This document shows positions 6,899 to 15,901 of a stretch of 64,000 bases of DNA, one piece after another (within the stretch, counting starts at the first letter, position 1; every line of letters begins with the position of its first letter). The stretch is from Alphaproteobacteria bacterium (lineage in GTDB: Bacteria > Pseudomonadota > Alphaproteobacteria > Sphingomonadales > Kordiimonadaceae): positions 1-64,000 of the forward strand of contig JAJFIS010000041.1 of assembly GCA_021774735.1 (NCBI GenBank), read 5' to 3'. A program made the position numbers and the translations under genes. The notes below the pieces were generated by a model. The model saw only the letters and a list, made by a program, of their open reading frames with translations. It made no database searches and was not told where the DNA came from.

Positions 6899-7762
6899 GT
6901 GATATTTGAGGGAAGCAACGAAGATTTGATGTGCCCCTGGACGTTGGATGATGATGAATTTCTGATAAAGAATGTAACACTGGAAGCAGGCCGTATCGCC
7001 CTTGATTATTTTATGCGCAACTGCGCAAAATGGGAAAAATCCCCCAATAATCCGGTGAGCGAAGCCGACCTAGCAGTTGATGATTTTCTGCGCACCACTT
7101 TAATGCAAAACAGAACTGGTTATGGTTGGCTATCAGAAGAAACAATGGACCGACCTGAACGGCTCAGCCGAGGCCGGGTATGGATTGTTGACCCCATTGA
7201 TGGCACCAGAGCTTTCCTGCAAGACGGTGATGATTGGTGCATATCAGTTGCCTTAGTACAAAATAGACGCCCGGTGATTGCCGCGCTCTATGCCCCTGTT
7301 AAAAATGCTTTTTATTTTGCTCGCATAGGGTGTGGAGCAACCAAAAATGACTATCCCATTAAAGTGACTGAAACTAACGAGTTAGACAAGGTTCGCATGA
7401 TGGGCATGCCCGATGCCTTTAAAAACAAAACTCTTTGGCCCGACCCGTGGCCAGATGACATGTACTGTGAACGGGTGAATAGTATCGCTCTTAGGATGGC
7501 ACAAGTTGCTGATGGTCAATTTGATTGCTGCGTAACGCTACGGCCAAAAAATGATTGGGATGTGGCCGCCGCTGACCTTATCGTGCAGGAAGCCGGCGGA
7601 GTGGTTACTACAGGTTACGGCGGGCAACTTGAATTTAATCATGAAAAGCCTATGCACAAGCACATAGTTGCTACAACACCTACCTTACAGGAACCTGTTT
7701 TGGATAAGGTAATACCTGCTCTTGGTCAATGGCGCAGTAAATTTACTTCGGTCGCGCCTTAG
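6899..7762 (+). CDS. Inositol monophosphatase-family protein (CysQ/IMPase-like)
   Basis: 287 residues with the three signatures of Mg2+/Li+-sensitive phosphatases: SEE at 79-81, DPIDGT at 98-103 and WDVAAADLIVQEAGG near residue 220. The family dephosphorylates inositol phosphates or 3'(2'),5'-bisphosphate nucleotides. In alphaproteobacteria this subfamily is often annotated as a 3'(2'),5'-bisphosphate nucleotidase, which would recycle PAP from sulfate activation, but substrate cannot be fixed from the motifs. The chosen start is GTG at 6899; an ATG 10 codons on (6929) is equally defensible. It follows pmbA closely. Confidence 0.85.
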   Translation: MIFEGSNEDLMCPWTLDDDEFLIKNVTLEAGRIALDYFMRNCAKWEKSPNNPVSEADLAVDDFLRTTLMQNRTGYGWLSEETMDRPERLSRGRVWIVDPIDGTRAFLQDGDDWCISVALVQNRRPVIAALYAPVKNAFYFARIGCGATKNDYPIKVTETNELDKVRMMGMPDAFKNKTLWPDPWPDDMYCERVNSIALRMAQVADGQFDCCVTLRPKNDWDVAAADLIVQEAGGVVTTGYGGQLEFNHEKPMHKHIVATTPTLQEPVLDKVIPALGQWRSKFTSVAP

Positions 7763-7803
7763 AAGTTAAGAACTCGTTAAGTAATCGCTACTTATAGTAT
7801 AGA

Positions 7804-9975
7804 GTGGATTGGTTATTAATCTTTGTTCAATTAGTAGGACTTTTTGTGTTTTCAGCTTCTAAATGGTTCACCATTATCAAAGCAGGGTTCCTCTTTTCCC
7901 TGTTTTTTTTGGCACTTCCTGCAAATGCAAAACTTTCAGATGCTGAACTTATAAAAGTTGAAGCATTGTTAGAGCGGGTAGTTGCGCTGAAACACCTCGA
8001 AATTGCGAATGTCCTTGAACAACTTAAGGAACAAGCTAAAACGACAAAAGACCCCATTTTTAGGGCCGAATTATACCAAAGAGGCCTGCAATATGCAGTC
8101 GCCCTTGACCAAGAAGATCTAATCCGCAACTTTGCTAATTTACTGGCACATCAGGCGGAATTAAACGGCAACTCAAGTCAGCTAATGATTGCACGTCTTG
8201 ATCTCATTTATGCTGATGCACTTGCAGGTCAAATGGAAGAGAGTGGGGAAAAATTAAAGCAAGCCTTTGAGGCCACCACCAGTAAAGAACTTGAAGATGT
8301 TAGAGTGCATGCAACGATCCTGCTCGGTCTTATTGGTGCAAACCTTGGTCAAAATTATGAACATATCCAAAACCTAAAAGCGATAAAAGAATTGATACCT
8401 AGATCGGCCCAAGGAGATGCAGAACGTATGCTCCTTCATGTCAGCCTTGCCTATTTAAGCTTAGAGATTAAGTCTTTAGATGAAGTCATCACTAATTATA
8501 CAATTAGCTTGGATATTGCAGAGCTCAACAACTTAGGTGTTGACCGTGACACCATGCTTTATAATGTAGCTTTTTCCCTATTGGGCCACCAGCACGCAGA
8601 AAAGTCTCGGGCTTATTTCAACGAGCTATTGAAAATGGCCGATGAAAGTGGGGTCGAGGAAAATAAATTTTTTGCATGGTATGGCCTTGCACTTGCTTGG
8701 TACAGTGATGGCAACTATGAAAAATCTCATGAAGCTGCTGATATCGCTCTAAATAATTTTGATGGTCCCATGCGGTTCAATCTCAAACTATTACAGCATC
8801 AAGCAATTAATTTGACCCGACTAGGAAATGTTGGTGCCGCTAAGCAATTACTTGAAGATGTAGTAGCATTGCAAAAGAAATTTCCATATCTCGCTTCCCC
8901 CGAAGTGAATTCACAACAAAAAAAAGCGAATGGAGAGATCCTTATTGCAGAAGGTAATTTCTCTGAAGGCATGCATCTGATCGACCAATATCATCAAGAA
9001 AACCTGACATTGATGCGAGACCGAGTGAACCGTGATGTTCTTTTCCTGCGTAGCCACCATGCCGCATCCTTGAATGAAGAAAAAGCAAAACAGTCGCTTA
9101 CAGTTGCTCAGGTAAAACTACAACAGCAAACTTTATACGCCAGTTTGGCATTCGCCACACTATTAATGGTGGCCATTGTTATGCAGGTTAAAAACAGCCG
9201 GGCCTTAAAAGTTAGTACCCTGCAAGCACGCAGAGCAAATAAAGCTAAATCTGAATTCCTTGCCGTTATGTCTCATGAACTCAGAACGCCCCTAAATGCG
9301 GTCATTGGTTTTTCAGATATCATGAAAAATGAAACATCAGGACCACTAGGTAACCCACAATATAAAGAATATGTTAATGTCATCCATGAAAGTGGCTCAC
9401 ATTTACTTCATATTATTAATGACATTTTAGATTTGGCTAAAATCGAATCTGGTCATGTAGAAATCAACGATTCTCATGTTGATTTAAAAAGGCAGATTGA
9501 GGAAACCATGCGCCTAATGTCTGCTCGTGCTAAGGCTAGGCATATTACCCTTACCAAAGACATTTCCGTGACATTGCCCGAAGTAAATACCGATGATCGC
9601 TTAATGAAGCAAATGCTCTTAAATTTAGCCAGCAATGCAGTTAAATTTACACCTGACGGCGGCTCTGTAGGGTTTATAGCTAATCAAATGGCAGATGAGA
9701 CGATCCAAATTGAAATTGTTGATAGCGGTATCGGAATGGACCCTAAGGATATCACCCGGGCACTGCGGCCATTCGAACAAGTTCAATCGGCTTTTACACG
9801 TAACCAACAGGGCACAGGGCTTGGTTTGCCCCTTGTGAAAAGTCAAATAGAACTTATGGGTGGCACCCTTGATATACTATCAAAGTTAGGGGAAGGTACC
9901 CGTGCCATTTTAACGCTACCCGCAGAGCGCATCATTTCCCCGGAAGACAATCCCGATAGCGAAATGTGGATATAA
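7804..9975 (+). CDS. Membrane histidine kinase with periplasmic TPR-like sensor
   Basis: 723 residues. A signal-like hydrophobic segment ending ALPANA is followed by a long helical region (about 60-430) with TPR-like spacing, then one membrane segment at about 443-461. The cytoplasmic part holds HisKA with phosphoacceptor His491 (MSHELRTPLNAVIGF) and a HATPase_c domain with N box (NLASNAVKF), G1 (DSGIGMD) and G2 (GTGLGLPL). There is no receiver and no adjacent response regulator, so its partner is unknown. The extracytoplasmic TPR region probably senses through a protein partner. GTG start at 7804 with little SD support; the true start may be slightly downstream. Confidence 0.88.
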   Translation: MDWLLIFVQLVGLFVFSASKWFTIIKAGFLFSLFFLALPANAKLSDAELIKVEALLERVVALKHLEIANVLEQLKEQAKTTKDPIFRAELYQRGLQYAVALDQEDLIRNFANLLAHQAELNGNSSQLMIARLDLIYADALAGQMEESGEKLKQAFEATTSKELEDVRVHATILLGLIGANLGQNYEHIQNLKAIKELIPRSAQGDAERMLLHVSLAYLSLEIKSLDEVITNYTISLDIAELNNLGVDRDTMLYNVAFSLLGHQHAEKSRAYFNELLKMADESGVEENKFFAWYGLALAWYSDGNYEKSHEAADIALNNFDGPMRFNLKLLQHQAINLTRLGNVGAAKQLLEDVVALQKKFPYLASPEVNSQQKKANGEILIAEGNFSEGMHLIDQYHQENLTLMRDRVNRDVLFLRSHHAASLNEEKAKQSLTVAQVKLQQQTLYASLAFATLLMVAIVMQVKNSRALKVSTLQARRANKAKSEFLAVMSHELRTPLNAVIGFSDIMKNETSGPLGNPQYKEYVNVIHESGSHLLHIINDILDLAKIESGHVEINDSHVDLKRQIEETMRLMSARAKARHITLTKDISVTLPEVNTDDRLMKQMLLNLASNAVKFTPDGGSVGFIANQMADETIQIEIVDSGIGMDPKDITRALRPFEQVQSAFTRNQQGTGLGLPLVKSQIELMGGTLDILSKLGEGTRAILTLPAERIISPEDNPDSEMWI

Positions 9976-10013
9976 CTGCTGCAACTGATTTTGATTTTAA
10001 CCAACCTCATCAA

Positions 10014-10700
10014 TTAGAAATGCTGGCGCAGACCAAATATTACAGCACCAGAAGCGATTGCATTACGAGAAGAACTGTCTTCATAACTAATCGTGAATTC
10101 TGTATTTTTTACAAAAACTGAAACACCTGTAGACCAATCCCATAGATTTTTTCGCCCACTTCGTACGTCATAACCCAGATGAGTGAGAAGGGTAATTGAA
10201 GGCATTGTGGGAACAGGTATTTCGCCATCAAAATAGCCATAAAAAGTATCATTATCAGGTGAGGACCAACGACCATTAGGGGCCCATGCAACACCCATTT
10301 TTGCAAAAAGCAGGCCATAATCTCTGGCAATCGACGCTTGAAATTCTGGGAATATGCGCTCCCTTGGCCCCCCGACTAAACTTCCAACTTCAACAGAAAA
10401 GTCATAGATATAACTTCCGGATTCTTTGCCCCATCCGACAAAGAAATCACCTTTAAAGTTACGGTCATCAGGATCATCAACACTTGAGACTATAATGCCG
10501 CCATAAAGGCCATTGTTATAATAAATACTTAGGCTGCCAAATGCAGAAATATCCTTATCTGATAAGCTAAATCCGCGGTCCCGGTAATCACTTATAAAAC
10601 CAACAGAACCACCTAGGTCATAGTTCTTATCATCATCGGCCTTTAGTGCTGAGCTCGAAGCCAGCAACAAAATCATAAGGCTGATATTAATTATTTTCAT
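10014..10700 (-). CDS. TorF-family putative outer-membrane porin
   Basis: 228 residues with a cleavable signal peptide (MKIINISLMILLLASSSALKA) and alternating beta-strand sequence ending in a C-terminal Phe, as in outer-membrane barrels. The opening of the mature part (GGSVGFISDYRDRGFSLSD) is the signature of the TorF/Gcw_chp family of putative porins. The ligand is unknown. Its ATG overlaps the 3' end of the M23 gene by 14 nt and has GGAGCG upstream within that gene, so the two are co-expressed. It converges with the kinase gene, with 38 bp between the stops. Confidence 0.82.
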   Translation of the reverse strand: MKIINISLMILLLASSSALKADDDKNYDLGGSVGFISDYRDRGFSLSDKDISAFGSLSIYYNNGLYGGIIVSSVDDPDDRNFKGDFFVGWGKESGSYIYDFSVEVGSLVGGPRERIFPEFQASIARDYGLLFAKMGVAWAPNGRWSSPDNDTFYGYFDGEIPVPTMPSITLLTHLGYDVRSGRKNLWDWSTGVSVFVKNTEFTISYEDSSSRNAIASGAVIFGLRQHF

Positions 10701-11538
10701 CTACTATCGCTCCAGATTTTTCATCACTAATACCAATTGCAAGCCCTGGGTCAAGCCTTACATTCAACCAATTCATCCGCCAATCTACATGGGGGCCACT
10801 AGCACGACCCTTGGCACCTATGGTTCCTATCGGGTCTCCTTGATCAATTATATCACCCTCTTTAACTATTACCGTATCCATATGGAAAAGGGTTGACGTG
10901 ACGCCGTGCCCATGGTCGATAATTACGATGCCGCCTTCAAGCAAAAAATCACTTGCCGCCAATCGCACAATGCCCGTGGCCGGTGCCCTTACAGGCGTCC
11001 CAACATCATTGGCAATATCAAGACCGTAATGAGGACTACGTGGTTTACCGTTTAAAATGCGCTGGGAACCATAAACGCCAGATATGCGCCCTTCAGCCGG
11101 GCGTAAAAAAACCGCGCGCCAATATTGATCTGCTGAAACGACGGCACGGCCAGCTGCAACACGCCCATTCTCAATGGCACGGCGCTTTTTCCATCCATCC
11201 GGTACCGTCACCGTTTTGGGTGGCAATCCATTCACCCGCTCAATTTGATACGCCCTAGATTCAAACAATAATTGCTTTTTAACGTCCTCGTGACCCGGGC
11301 GTTTTATAAGCAGTTCAGCGCTTAATTGGTCGCGGGCTATGCCAAAAACCGTCATTCCATTTGCAGCCACCATGACCTCACGCCCATCTAACCATATTTT
11401 GTCCGATGGCATAAGCTGACACAAAACAAGGGCCCCTTGTTGCGCGCCGTTGCCGCAAGTTTCCCTATCCTGCTCCAGCGCGTGGACAGATGCGATTGAT
11501 CCGGAAAAAAACAGTATAGCGGCTAATAGTATCTTCAT
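10687..11538 (-). CDS. M23-family peptidase (LytM domain), secreted
   Basis: About 283 residues. The start is taken at the ATG at 11538, which has GGAG 6 nt upstream and opens a clean signal peptide (MKILLAAILFFSGSIASVHA). A LytM domain occupies the C-terminal half: HYGLDIAND supplies the first His and Asp ligands, IIDHGHGVTSTLFHMD matches the mid-domain strand, and GPHVDWRMNW stands where the usual HxH is found. In that last motif the second His is replaced by Asp. This variant is common in proteobacterial homologues, some of which may be activators rather than hydrolases. Likely role: envelope or peptidoglycan remodelling. Co-transcribed with the TorF porin. Confidence 0.85.
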   Translation of the reverse strand: MKILLAAILFFSGSIASVHALEQDRETCGNGAQQGALVLCQLMPSDKIWLDGREVMVAANGMTVFGIARDQLSAELLIKRPGHEDVKKQLLFESRAYQIERVNGLPPKTVTVPDGWKKRRAIENGRVAAGRAVVSADQYWRAVFLRPAEGRISGVYGSQRILNGKPRSPHYGLDIANDVGTPVRAPATGIVRLAASDFLLEGGIVIIDHGHGVTSTLFHMDTVIVKEGDIIDQGDPIGTIGAKGRASGPHVDWRMNWLNVRLDPGLAIGISDEKSGAIVDENN

Positions 11539-11593
11539 GAAAATCTCCATATAGGCAAACACCCCAAAAAGAAGGCAGAAAAAGGGCTAAAGA

Positions 11594-13057
11594 TTAAAAG
11601 AGCGTCCCTTGGGGGTCATTTAGAAGCGTCTTTTCTTTTTGCTTAGATTTTATTTTAGGCGCTTTATTGCTTGGTTGGGTTAGCCGGGTGGGGTCAGAGC
11701 CACTATCTACTTTAGCGCCTATGGCACCATCCCTGAATGTGATAGTTAGACCATCGCCCTGCTGCAGACCAGCCCGCTGAGTAACCGCTTTGCCGTTTGG
11801 ACTGCTTACCAAAGCGAAGCCTCGGTCAAGAATACGTTCAAAAGACAGGCTCTCTAACATCCTTGTCGTTGCGGACAGACTATCGCTGTACGGCTTCATC
11901 ATGCGGCTTGATACACCTTTAAGCCTTGCCCCAACGACATTGAATGACTGCTGACTATGCGCCAACTTTTGCTGCACTGTCTGGTGACTTAGCTTGCCCG
12001 ACAGCCGTCCGAAGGACGCTTCTTTTGCGCTCAGTGCCTGCGAAAGGCCCCTTGGTAATCGCGCCGTTAGCTCGTCCATTTTCTGCATAGCTAAACCAAG
12101 AATATCTTTCGGTGTCGGCAAGGCGCGGGATAATAACCGTAAATTATCACTACGCTGCGAAACCATCGCTAGCGCTTGGCGGTCTAATCGTTGTTCAAGA
12201 TCTGAAATTGTAAACTGCAAATCCCGCCGTACTGGCACTGCGAGCTCAGCGGCCGCTGTCGGGGTCGGTGCCCGCATGTCAGCGACTAAATCAAGCAGGC
12301 TATTATCGGTCTCATGGCCCACAGCAGATATAAGCGGTATCTGGCTATCAGCGGCAGCCCGAATGACCACCTCTTCATTAAAGGCCCAAAGGTCTTCAAC
12401 CGACCCGCCACCGCGCGCTACAATAAGCAGGTCAGGCTTTGGCATGGGACTATTTTCTTCAAGGGCATTAAAGCCATTTATGGCATCGGCTATCTGGTCT
12501 TTAGCAGCATCCCCCTGCACCAACACAGGCCATACAATAACAGTACGTGGGAAACGATCTTCCAAGCGATGCAAAATGTCGCGAATAACAGCACCGGTGG
12601 GCGATGTAATGACGCCAATAACATTGGGTAGAAAGGGTATAGTTTGTTTACGTTCTGCAGCGAAAAGGCCTTCTGCTGCCAGTGCTGCCTTGCGTTTTTC
12701 CAATAGGGCCATCAAAGCCCCTTCACCCGCGGGTTCCATCCGGTCGATAACCATTTGGTATTTGGAGCGAGCGGGATAGGTGGTCAATTTGCCCGAGCAA
12801 ACTACTTCAAGACCATCTTCTGGTACAAAATTTAACTTAGACGCCGACCCGCGCCACATAACGCCGTCCAGTACTGCGCTATCATCCTTCAAGGCCATAT
12901 AGACATGGCCACTAGCGGCCCGTTTAACCCCAGAAAGCTCTGCGCGCACCCGGACATAGTCAAAGCCTTGCTCTACCGTGCGCTTGAGCGCCCCCGATAG
13001 TTCAGAAACCGTATATTCAGTAGCATTGTTTGACTGTTCAGCTTCATCAAGCGTCAT
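11594..13057 (-). CDS. xseA: Exodeoxyribonuclease VII large subunit
   Basis: 487 residues from the ATG at 13057; a TTG-initiated extension to 13108 is less likely. Domains: N-terminal OB-fold (TVSELSGALKRTVEQGF...VRAELSG), the catalytic region with PNVIGVITSPTGAVIRDI and DLLIVARGGGSVEDLWAFNEE (about 130-260), a long coiled-coil region (about 270-400) and a C-terminal segment with RGFALVSSPNGKAV. With the small subunit XseB (not in this window) it degrades single-stranded DNA in mismatch and recombination repair. Divergent from purD, with a shared 143-bp promoter region. Confidence 0.96.
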   Translation of the reverse strand: MTLDEAEQSNNATEYTVSELSGALKRTVEQGFDYVRVRAELSGVKRAASGHVYMALKDDSAVLDGVMWRGSASKLNFVPEDGLEVVCSGKLTTYPARSKYQMVIDRMEPAGEGALMALLEKRKAALAAEGLFAAERKQTIPFLPNVIGVITSPTGAVIRDILHRLEDRFPRTVIVWPVLVQGDAAKDQIADAINGFNALEENSPMPKPDLLIVARGGGSVEDLWAFNEEVVIRAAADSQIPLISAVGHETDNSLLDLVADMRAPTPTAAAELAVPVRRDLQFTISDLEQRLDRQALAMVSQRSDNLRLLSRALPTPKDILGLAMQKMDELTARLPRGLSQALSAKEASFGRLSGKLSHQTVQQKLAHSQQSFNVVGARLKGVSSRMMKPYSDSLSATTRMLESLSFERILDRGFALVSSPNGKAVTQRAGLQQGDGLTITFRDGAIGAKVDSGSDPTRLTQPSNKAPKIKSKQKEKTLLNDPQGTLF

Positions 13058-13200
13058 TTTTAATTTGCTTTCAATAATTACATAGCAATGGGCCTGATAT
13101 TTACGCAATCATCCTTGCCCGAACTTTCAGCTATGTTACAAGGGGCCGCAGGCAACGACAAGCGCTTCAATTGGCAGACACTAAAAAAAGGTATGCTCAC

Positions 13201-14481
13201 ATGAATATATTAGTGATTGGATCTGGTGGCCGTGAACATGCTTTGGCGTGGAAAATAGCGAAAAGCCCACTGCTTGATACCCTGTTTTGCGCTCCCGGCA
13301 ACGGCGGTACTGAGGATATTGCCCGTTCCGTTTCACTCGACCCATCTGATCATGCGGCGGTAATTAACTTTTGTGAACAAAACTCCATTGGCCTTGTGGT
13401 TGTCGGCCCTGAAGCACCTTTGGTGGAAGGGCTAGTGGACGCGCTGGACGCAGCGAGAATACCTGCTTTCGGCCCCTCAGCCGCCGCCGCACAATTGGAA
13501 GGCTCAAAGGGTTTCACCAAGGATATTTGTGCAAAATATAATATTCCAACCGCCGCCTATGAACGCTTCACTTCACCAGAGCCCGCCAAAGCCTATATCC
13601 GGGCCGAGGGTGCGCCCATAGTTATCAAAGCGGACGGATTGGCGGCCGGTAAAGGTGTCATCATTGCAAAGACTGTCAAAGAGGCTGAAGCTGCAATCGA
13701 CCATATGTTCGATGGTGAATTCGGCGCTGCGGGCGCTGAGGTGGTGGTGGAAGCTTTCATGGAAGGGGAAGAGGCCAGCTTTTTTGCCCTGTTAGACGGC
13801 GAAAACATCATGCCGCTCGCCACGGCCCAAGACCACAAACAAGTTTATGATGGCGACAAAGGGCCAAACACTGGCGGCATGGGGGCTTACAGCCCTGCCC
13901 CGGCGATGACCCCTGATATGTGCCAAATAGTCATGGATAAAATCATCAAACCCACGGCCCAAGCCATGAAAGATATGGGCGCGCCCTTTAAGGGTGTATT
14001 GTTCGCTGGGCTGATGATTACCGATGATGGCCCACAGTTGATCGAGTATAATGTCCGCTTTGGTGACCCCGAATGCCAAGTGCTGATGCTACGCTTAAAA
14101 AGCGACATTGTGCCTTTGTTATTTGCTTCTGCCTGTGGCGGCCTTAATGAATTAAAGCCGGAATGGGATACAGATACGGCGTTAACCGTTGTTCTCGCCA
14201 GCAATGGCTACCCGGGCTCCTACAAAAAAGGCACCTTGATTAAAGGGCTAGATTTAGCGGCAAAAATTGAAGGAGTGACGATATTTCATGCTGGTACTGC
14301 CATGCAGGATGGTACGTTATTAGCAGTTGGAGGCCGTGTTCTGAATGTTACAGCACGTGCTAAATCAGTTAGCACTGCTAAAGACCGTGCCTACCAAGCG
14401 CTTGAAGCTATCAATTGGCCGGGTGGCTTTTGCCGCAAAGATATTGGGTGGCGCGCTATCGCACGAGAGATGAAAAAATAG
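13201..14481 (+). CDS. purD: Phosphoribosylamine-glycine ligase (GARS)
   Basis: 426 residues from the ATG at 13201, which gives the canonical [18 protein letters not shown] start and has AAGG about 9 nt upstream. An upstream in-frame TTG at 13171 would add ten unconserved residues. ATP-grasp enzyme of purine synthesis joining glycine to 5-phosphoribosylamine. Visible features: the N-terminal GSGGREHA loop, [12 protein letters not shown] (ATP binding), the [10 protein letters not shown] segment, [22 protein letters not shown], and the metal site [10 protein letters not shown] single gene. Confidence 0.97.
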   Translation: MNILVIGSGGREHALAWKIAKSPLLDTLFCAPGNGGTEDIARSVSLDPSDHAAVINFCEQNSIGLVVVGPEAPLVEGLVDALDAARIPAFGPSAAAAQLEGSKGFTKDICAKYNIPTAAYERFTSPEPAKAYIRAEGAPIVIKADGLAAGKGVIIAKTVKEAEAAIDHMFDGEFGAAGAEVVVEAFMEGEEASFFALLDGENIMPLATAQDHKQVYDGDKGPNTGGMGAYSPAPAMTPDMCQIVMDKIIKPTAQAMKDMGAPFKGVLFAGLMITDDGPQLIEYNVRFGDPECQVLMLRLKSDIVPLLFASACGGLNELKPEWDTDTALTVVLASNGYPGSYKKGTLIKGLDLAAKIEGVTIFHAGTAMQDGTLLAVGGRVLNVTARAKSVSTAKDRAYQALEAINWPGGFCRKDIGWRAIAREMKK

Positions 14482-14553
14482 CATTAGGCTTCATCTCACC
14501 CCATAATGCTACCATCTTATCTCATATAACTACCGCCAATATATTTATGTCTT

Positions 14554-14655
14554 AAGATTAATCTTTAAGAAATATTTTTAGCAATAAAGTCTTGAATATC
14601 TATATCAGCATGATATATATAAAAGTGATATAAATGATCGATCCAAAAAGGATCG
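14554..14655 (+). promoter_or_regulatory. Candidate promoter and operator of the RND efflux operon
   Basis: Upstream of the adaptor gene lie a perfect 12-bp palindrome AAGATTAATCTT (14554-14565), a possible -35 TTGAAT (14592-14597) with an AT-rich -10 region (TATATATAAA, 14614-14623), and a hairpin CGATCC-AAAAA-GGATCG (14639-14655) in what would be the 5' leader, 20 nt before the start. The palindrome could bind a local repressor, but no regulator gene is adjacent. Motif reading only. Confidence 0.35.
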
Positions 14656-14675
14656 GCACGACACGCGAGGAAAAA

Positions 14676-15890
14676 ATGAATAGATTTATGAAGATTGCTG
14701 CTCCTGTAGCAGTTATTGCCGTCAGTGTTGCCGCGATTTCAGCACTAGGTGCCAATAAACCCGTCCCTGAAAAAAAAGAAATTGACAACAGGCCTGTTTC
14801 CCTTTTTGTAACTGAGGTTCGCCAAGAAAAATTTGCGCTGAGCGTTACAACGCAAGGCGAAGTGCGCCCACGGGATGAAATTCAACTGGTGCCACAGGTT
14901 TCTGGCCGTGTTGTTCACGTTGCTGACAACTTCGGTGAAGGTGGCAGCGTTTCGCCCGGTGGTTTGCTGGTTAAAATTGACGATTCTAATTATAAGCTTG
15001 CGGTTACCCGCGCGGAAGCCCGCGTTGCTGAAAGTGGTGTTCGACTAGAGCAAGAATTGGCCGATGCCCGCATTAAAGCAAAACAGTGGAAAGACTGGGT
15101 CCAAGACGGCGAGCCAACACCGCTAGCACTTAACAAGCCACAGGTCGCGGAAGCACAAGCTAAACTACGCGCAGCTCAGGCTGATCTCGCTGAAGCCAAA
15201 CTGAACCTTGATCGCACCCGCATCACCGTGCCTTTCCAAGGTCGTATCCGCGAAAAAAATGTTGGCTTAGGCCAGATTGCATCTGCTGGTCAATCACTCG
15301 GCGTTGCCTATGCTACTGATCTGGTTGAAGTGCGCTTACCGATGTCAGACGAGCAGATGGGTGACCTCGGCCTGCCTGTTGGTTATCAGTCTGGCGCCTA
15401 TACGCAAGGCCCTAAGGTTACTTTCAGTGCCACGTTTGGCGGGGTTGAACAACATTGGACCGGCTATATTGTTCGCACTGACGCTGCTGTTGATAGCAGC
15501 ACACGCCTATTTTATGCTACCGCACAGTTAAAAGACCCCTATGGTATCGGTGCATCAAATGGTCAGCCGATGGCGGTTGGCTTGTTTGTTAACGCCAACA
15601 TCAAAGGCCGCGACGTGCAAGACGCACTCATTATCCCTCGCGCTGCACTGCGTGGTAAAAATAGCGTTTATGTGGTTGGAGGCGACAACAAACTGCAAAT
15701 CCGCACTGTTACAGTGGTGTCAACAACATCCGACAACGTCATTATCGGTGAAGGCCTAAAGATGGGTGAGAAAGTCGTAACTTCATCGGTCCGCTCGGCA
15801 GTTGCTGGCATGGATGTCACCCCAATAGCTAAGAACAAAAATGTTGCTGATGCAGAAGATGATGTTTCTGCCGCTTCAGACGCCAGCTAA
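14676..15890 (+). CDS. RND efflux periplasmic adaptor (membrane fusion protein)
   Basis: 404 residues from the ATG at 14676 (GAGG 7-8 nt upstream); the 14634 ATG lacks an SD. An N-terminal membrane anchor (IAAPVAVIAVSVAAISAL) is followed by a barrel-sandwich half (VTTQGEVRPRDEIQLVPQVSGRV), a coiled-coil hairpin (about 120-190, rich in AEAxxxLxxAQADLAEAKLNLDRTRI), the second lipoyl half (VPFQGRIREKNVGLGQ) and the beta-barrel/membrane-proximal domains. It links the inner-membrane pump encoded 11 bp downstream to an outer-membrane channel; no TolC-like gene is nearby. Substrate unknown. Confidence 0.92.
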   Translation: MNRFMKIAAPVAVIAVSVAAISALGANKPVPEKKEIDNRPVSLFVTEVRQEKFALSVTTQGEVRPRDEIQLVPQVSGRVVHVADNFGEGGSVSPGGLLVKIDDSNYKLAVTRAEARVAESGVRLEQELADARIKAKQWKDWVQDGEPTPLALNKPQVAEAQAKLRAAQADLAEAKLNLDRTRITVPFQGRIREKNVGLGQIASAGQSLGVAYATDLVEVRLPMSDEQMGDLGLPVGYQSGAYTQGPKVTFSATFGGVEQHWTGYIVRTDAAVDSSTRLFYATAQLKDPYGIGASNGQPMAVGLFVNANIKGRDVQDALIIPRAALRGKNSVYVVGGDNKLQIRTVTVVSTTSDNVIIGEGLKMGEKVVTSSVRSAVAGMDVTPIAKNKNVADAEDDVSAASDAS

Positions 15891-15901
15891 GGGGAAATAT
15901 C

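Noticed and set aside
11994-12779. 261-codon + strand frame
   Set aside because: Lies wholly antisense to xseA, Ser/Arg-rich, no domain.
13171-13200. Longer purD from an upstream TTG
   Set aside because: PurD proteins begin at [10 protein letters not shown]; the ATG at 13201 has an SD.
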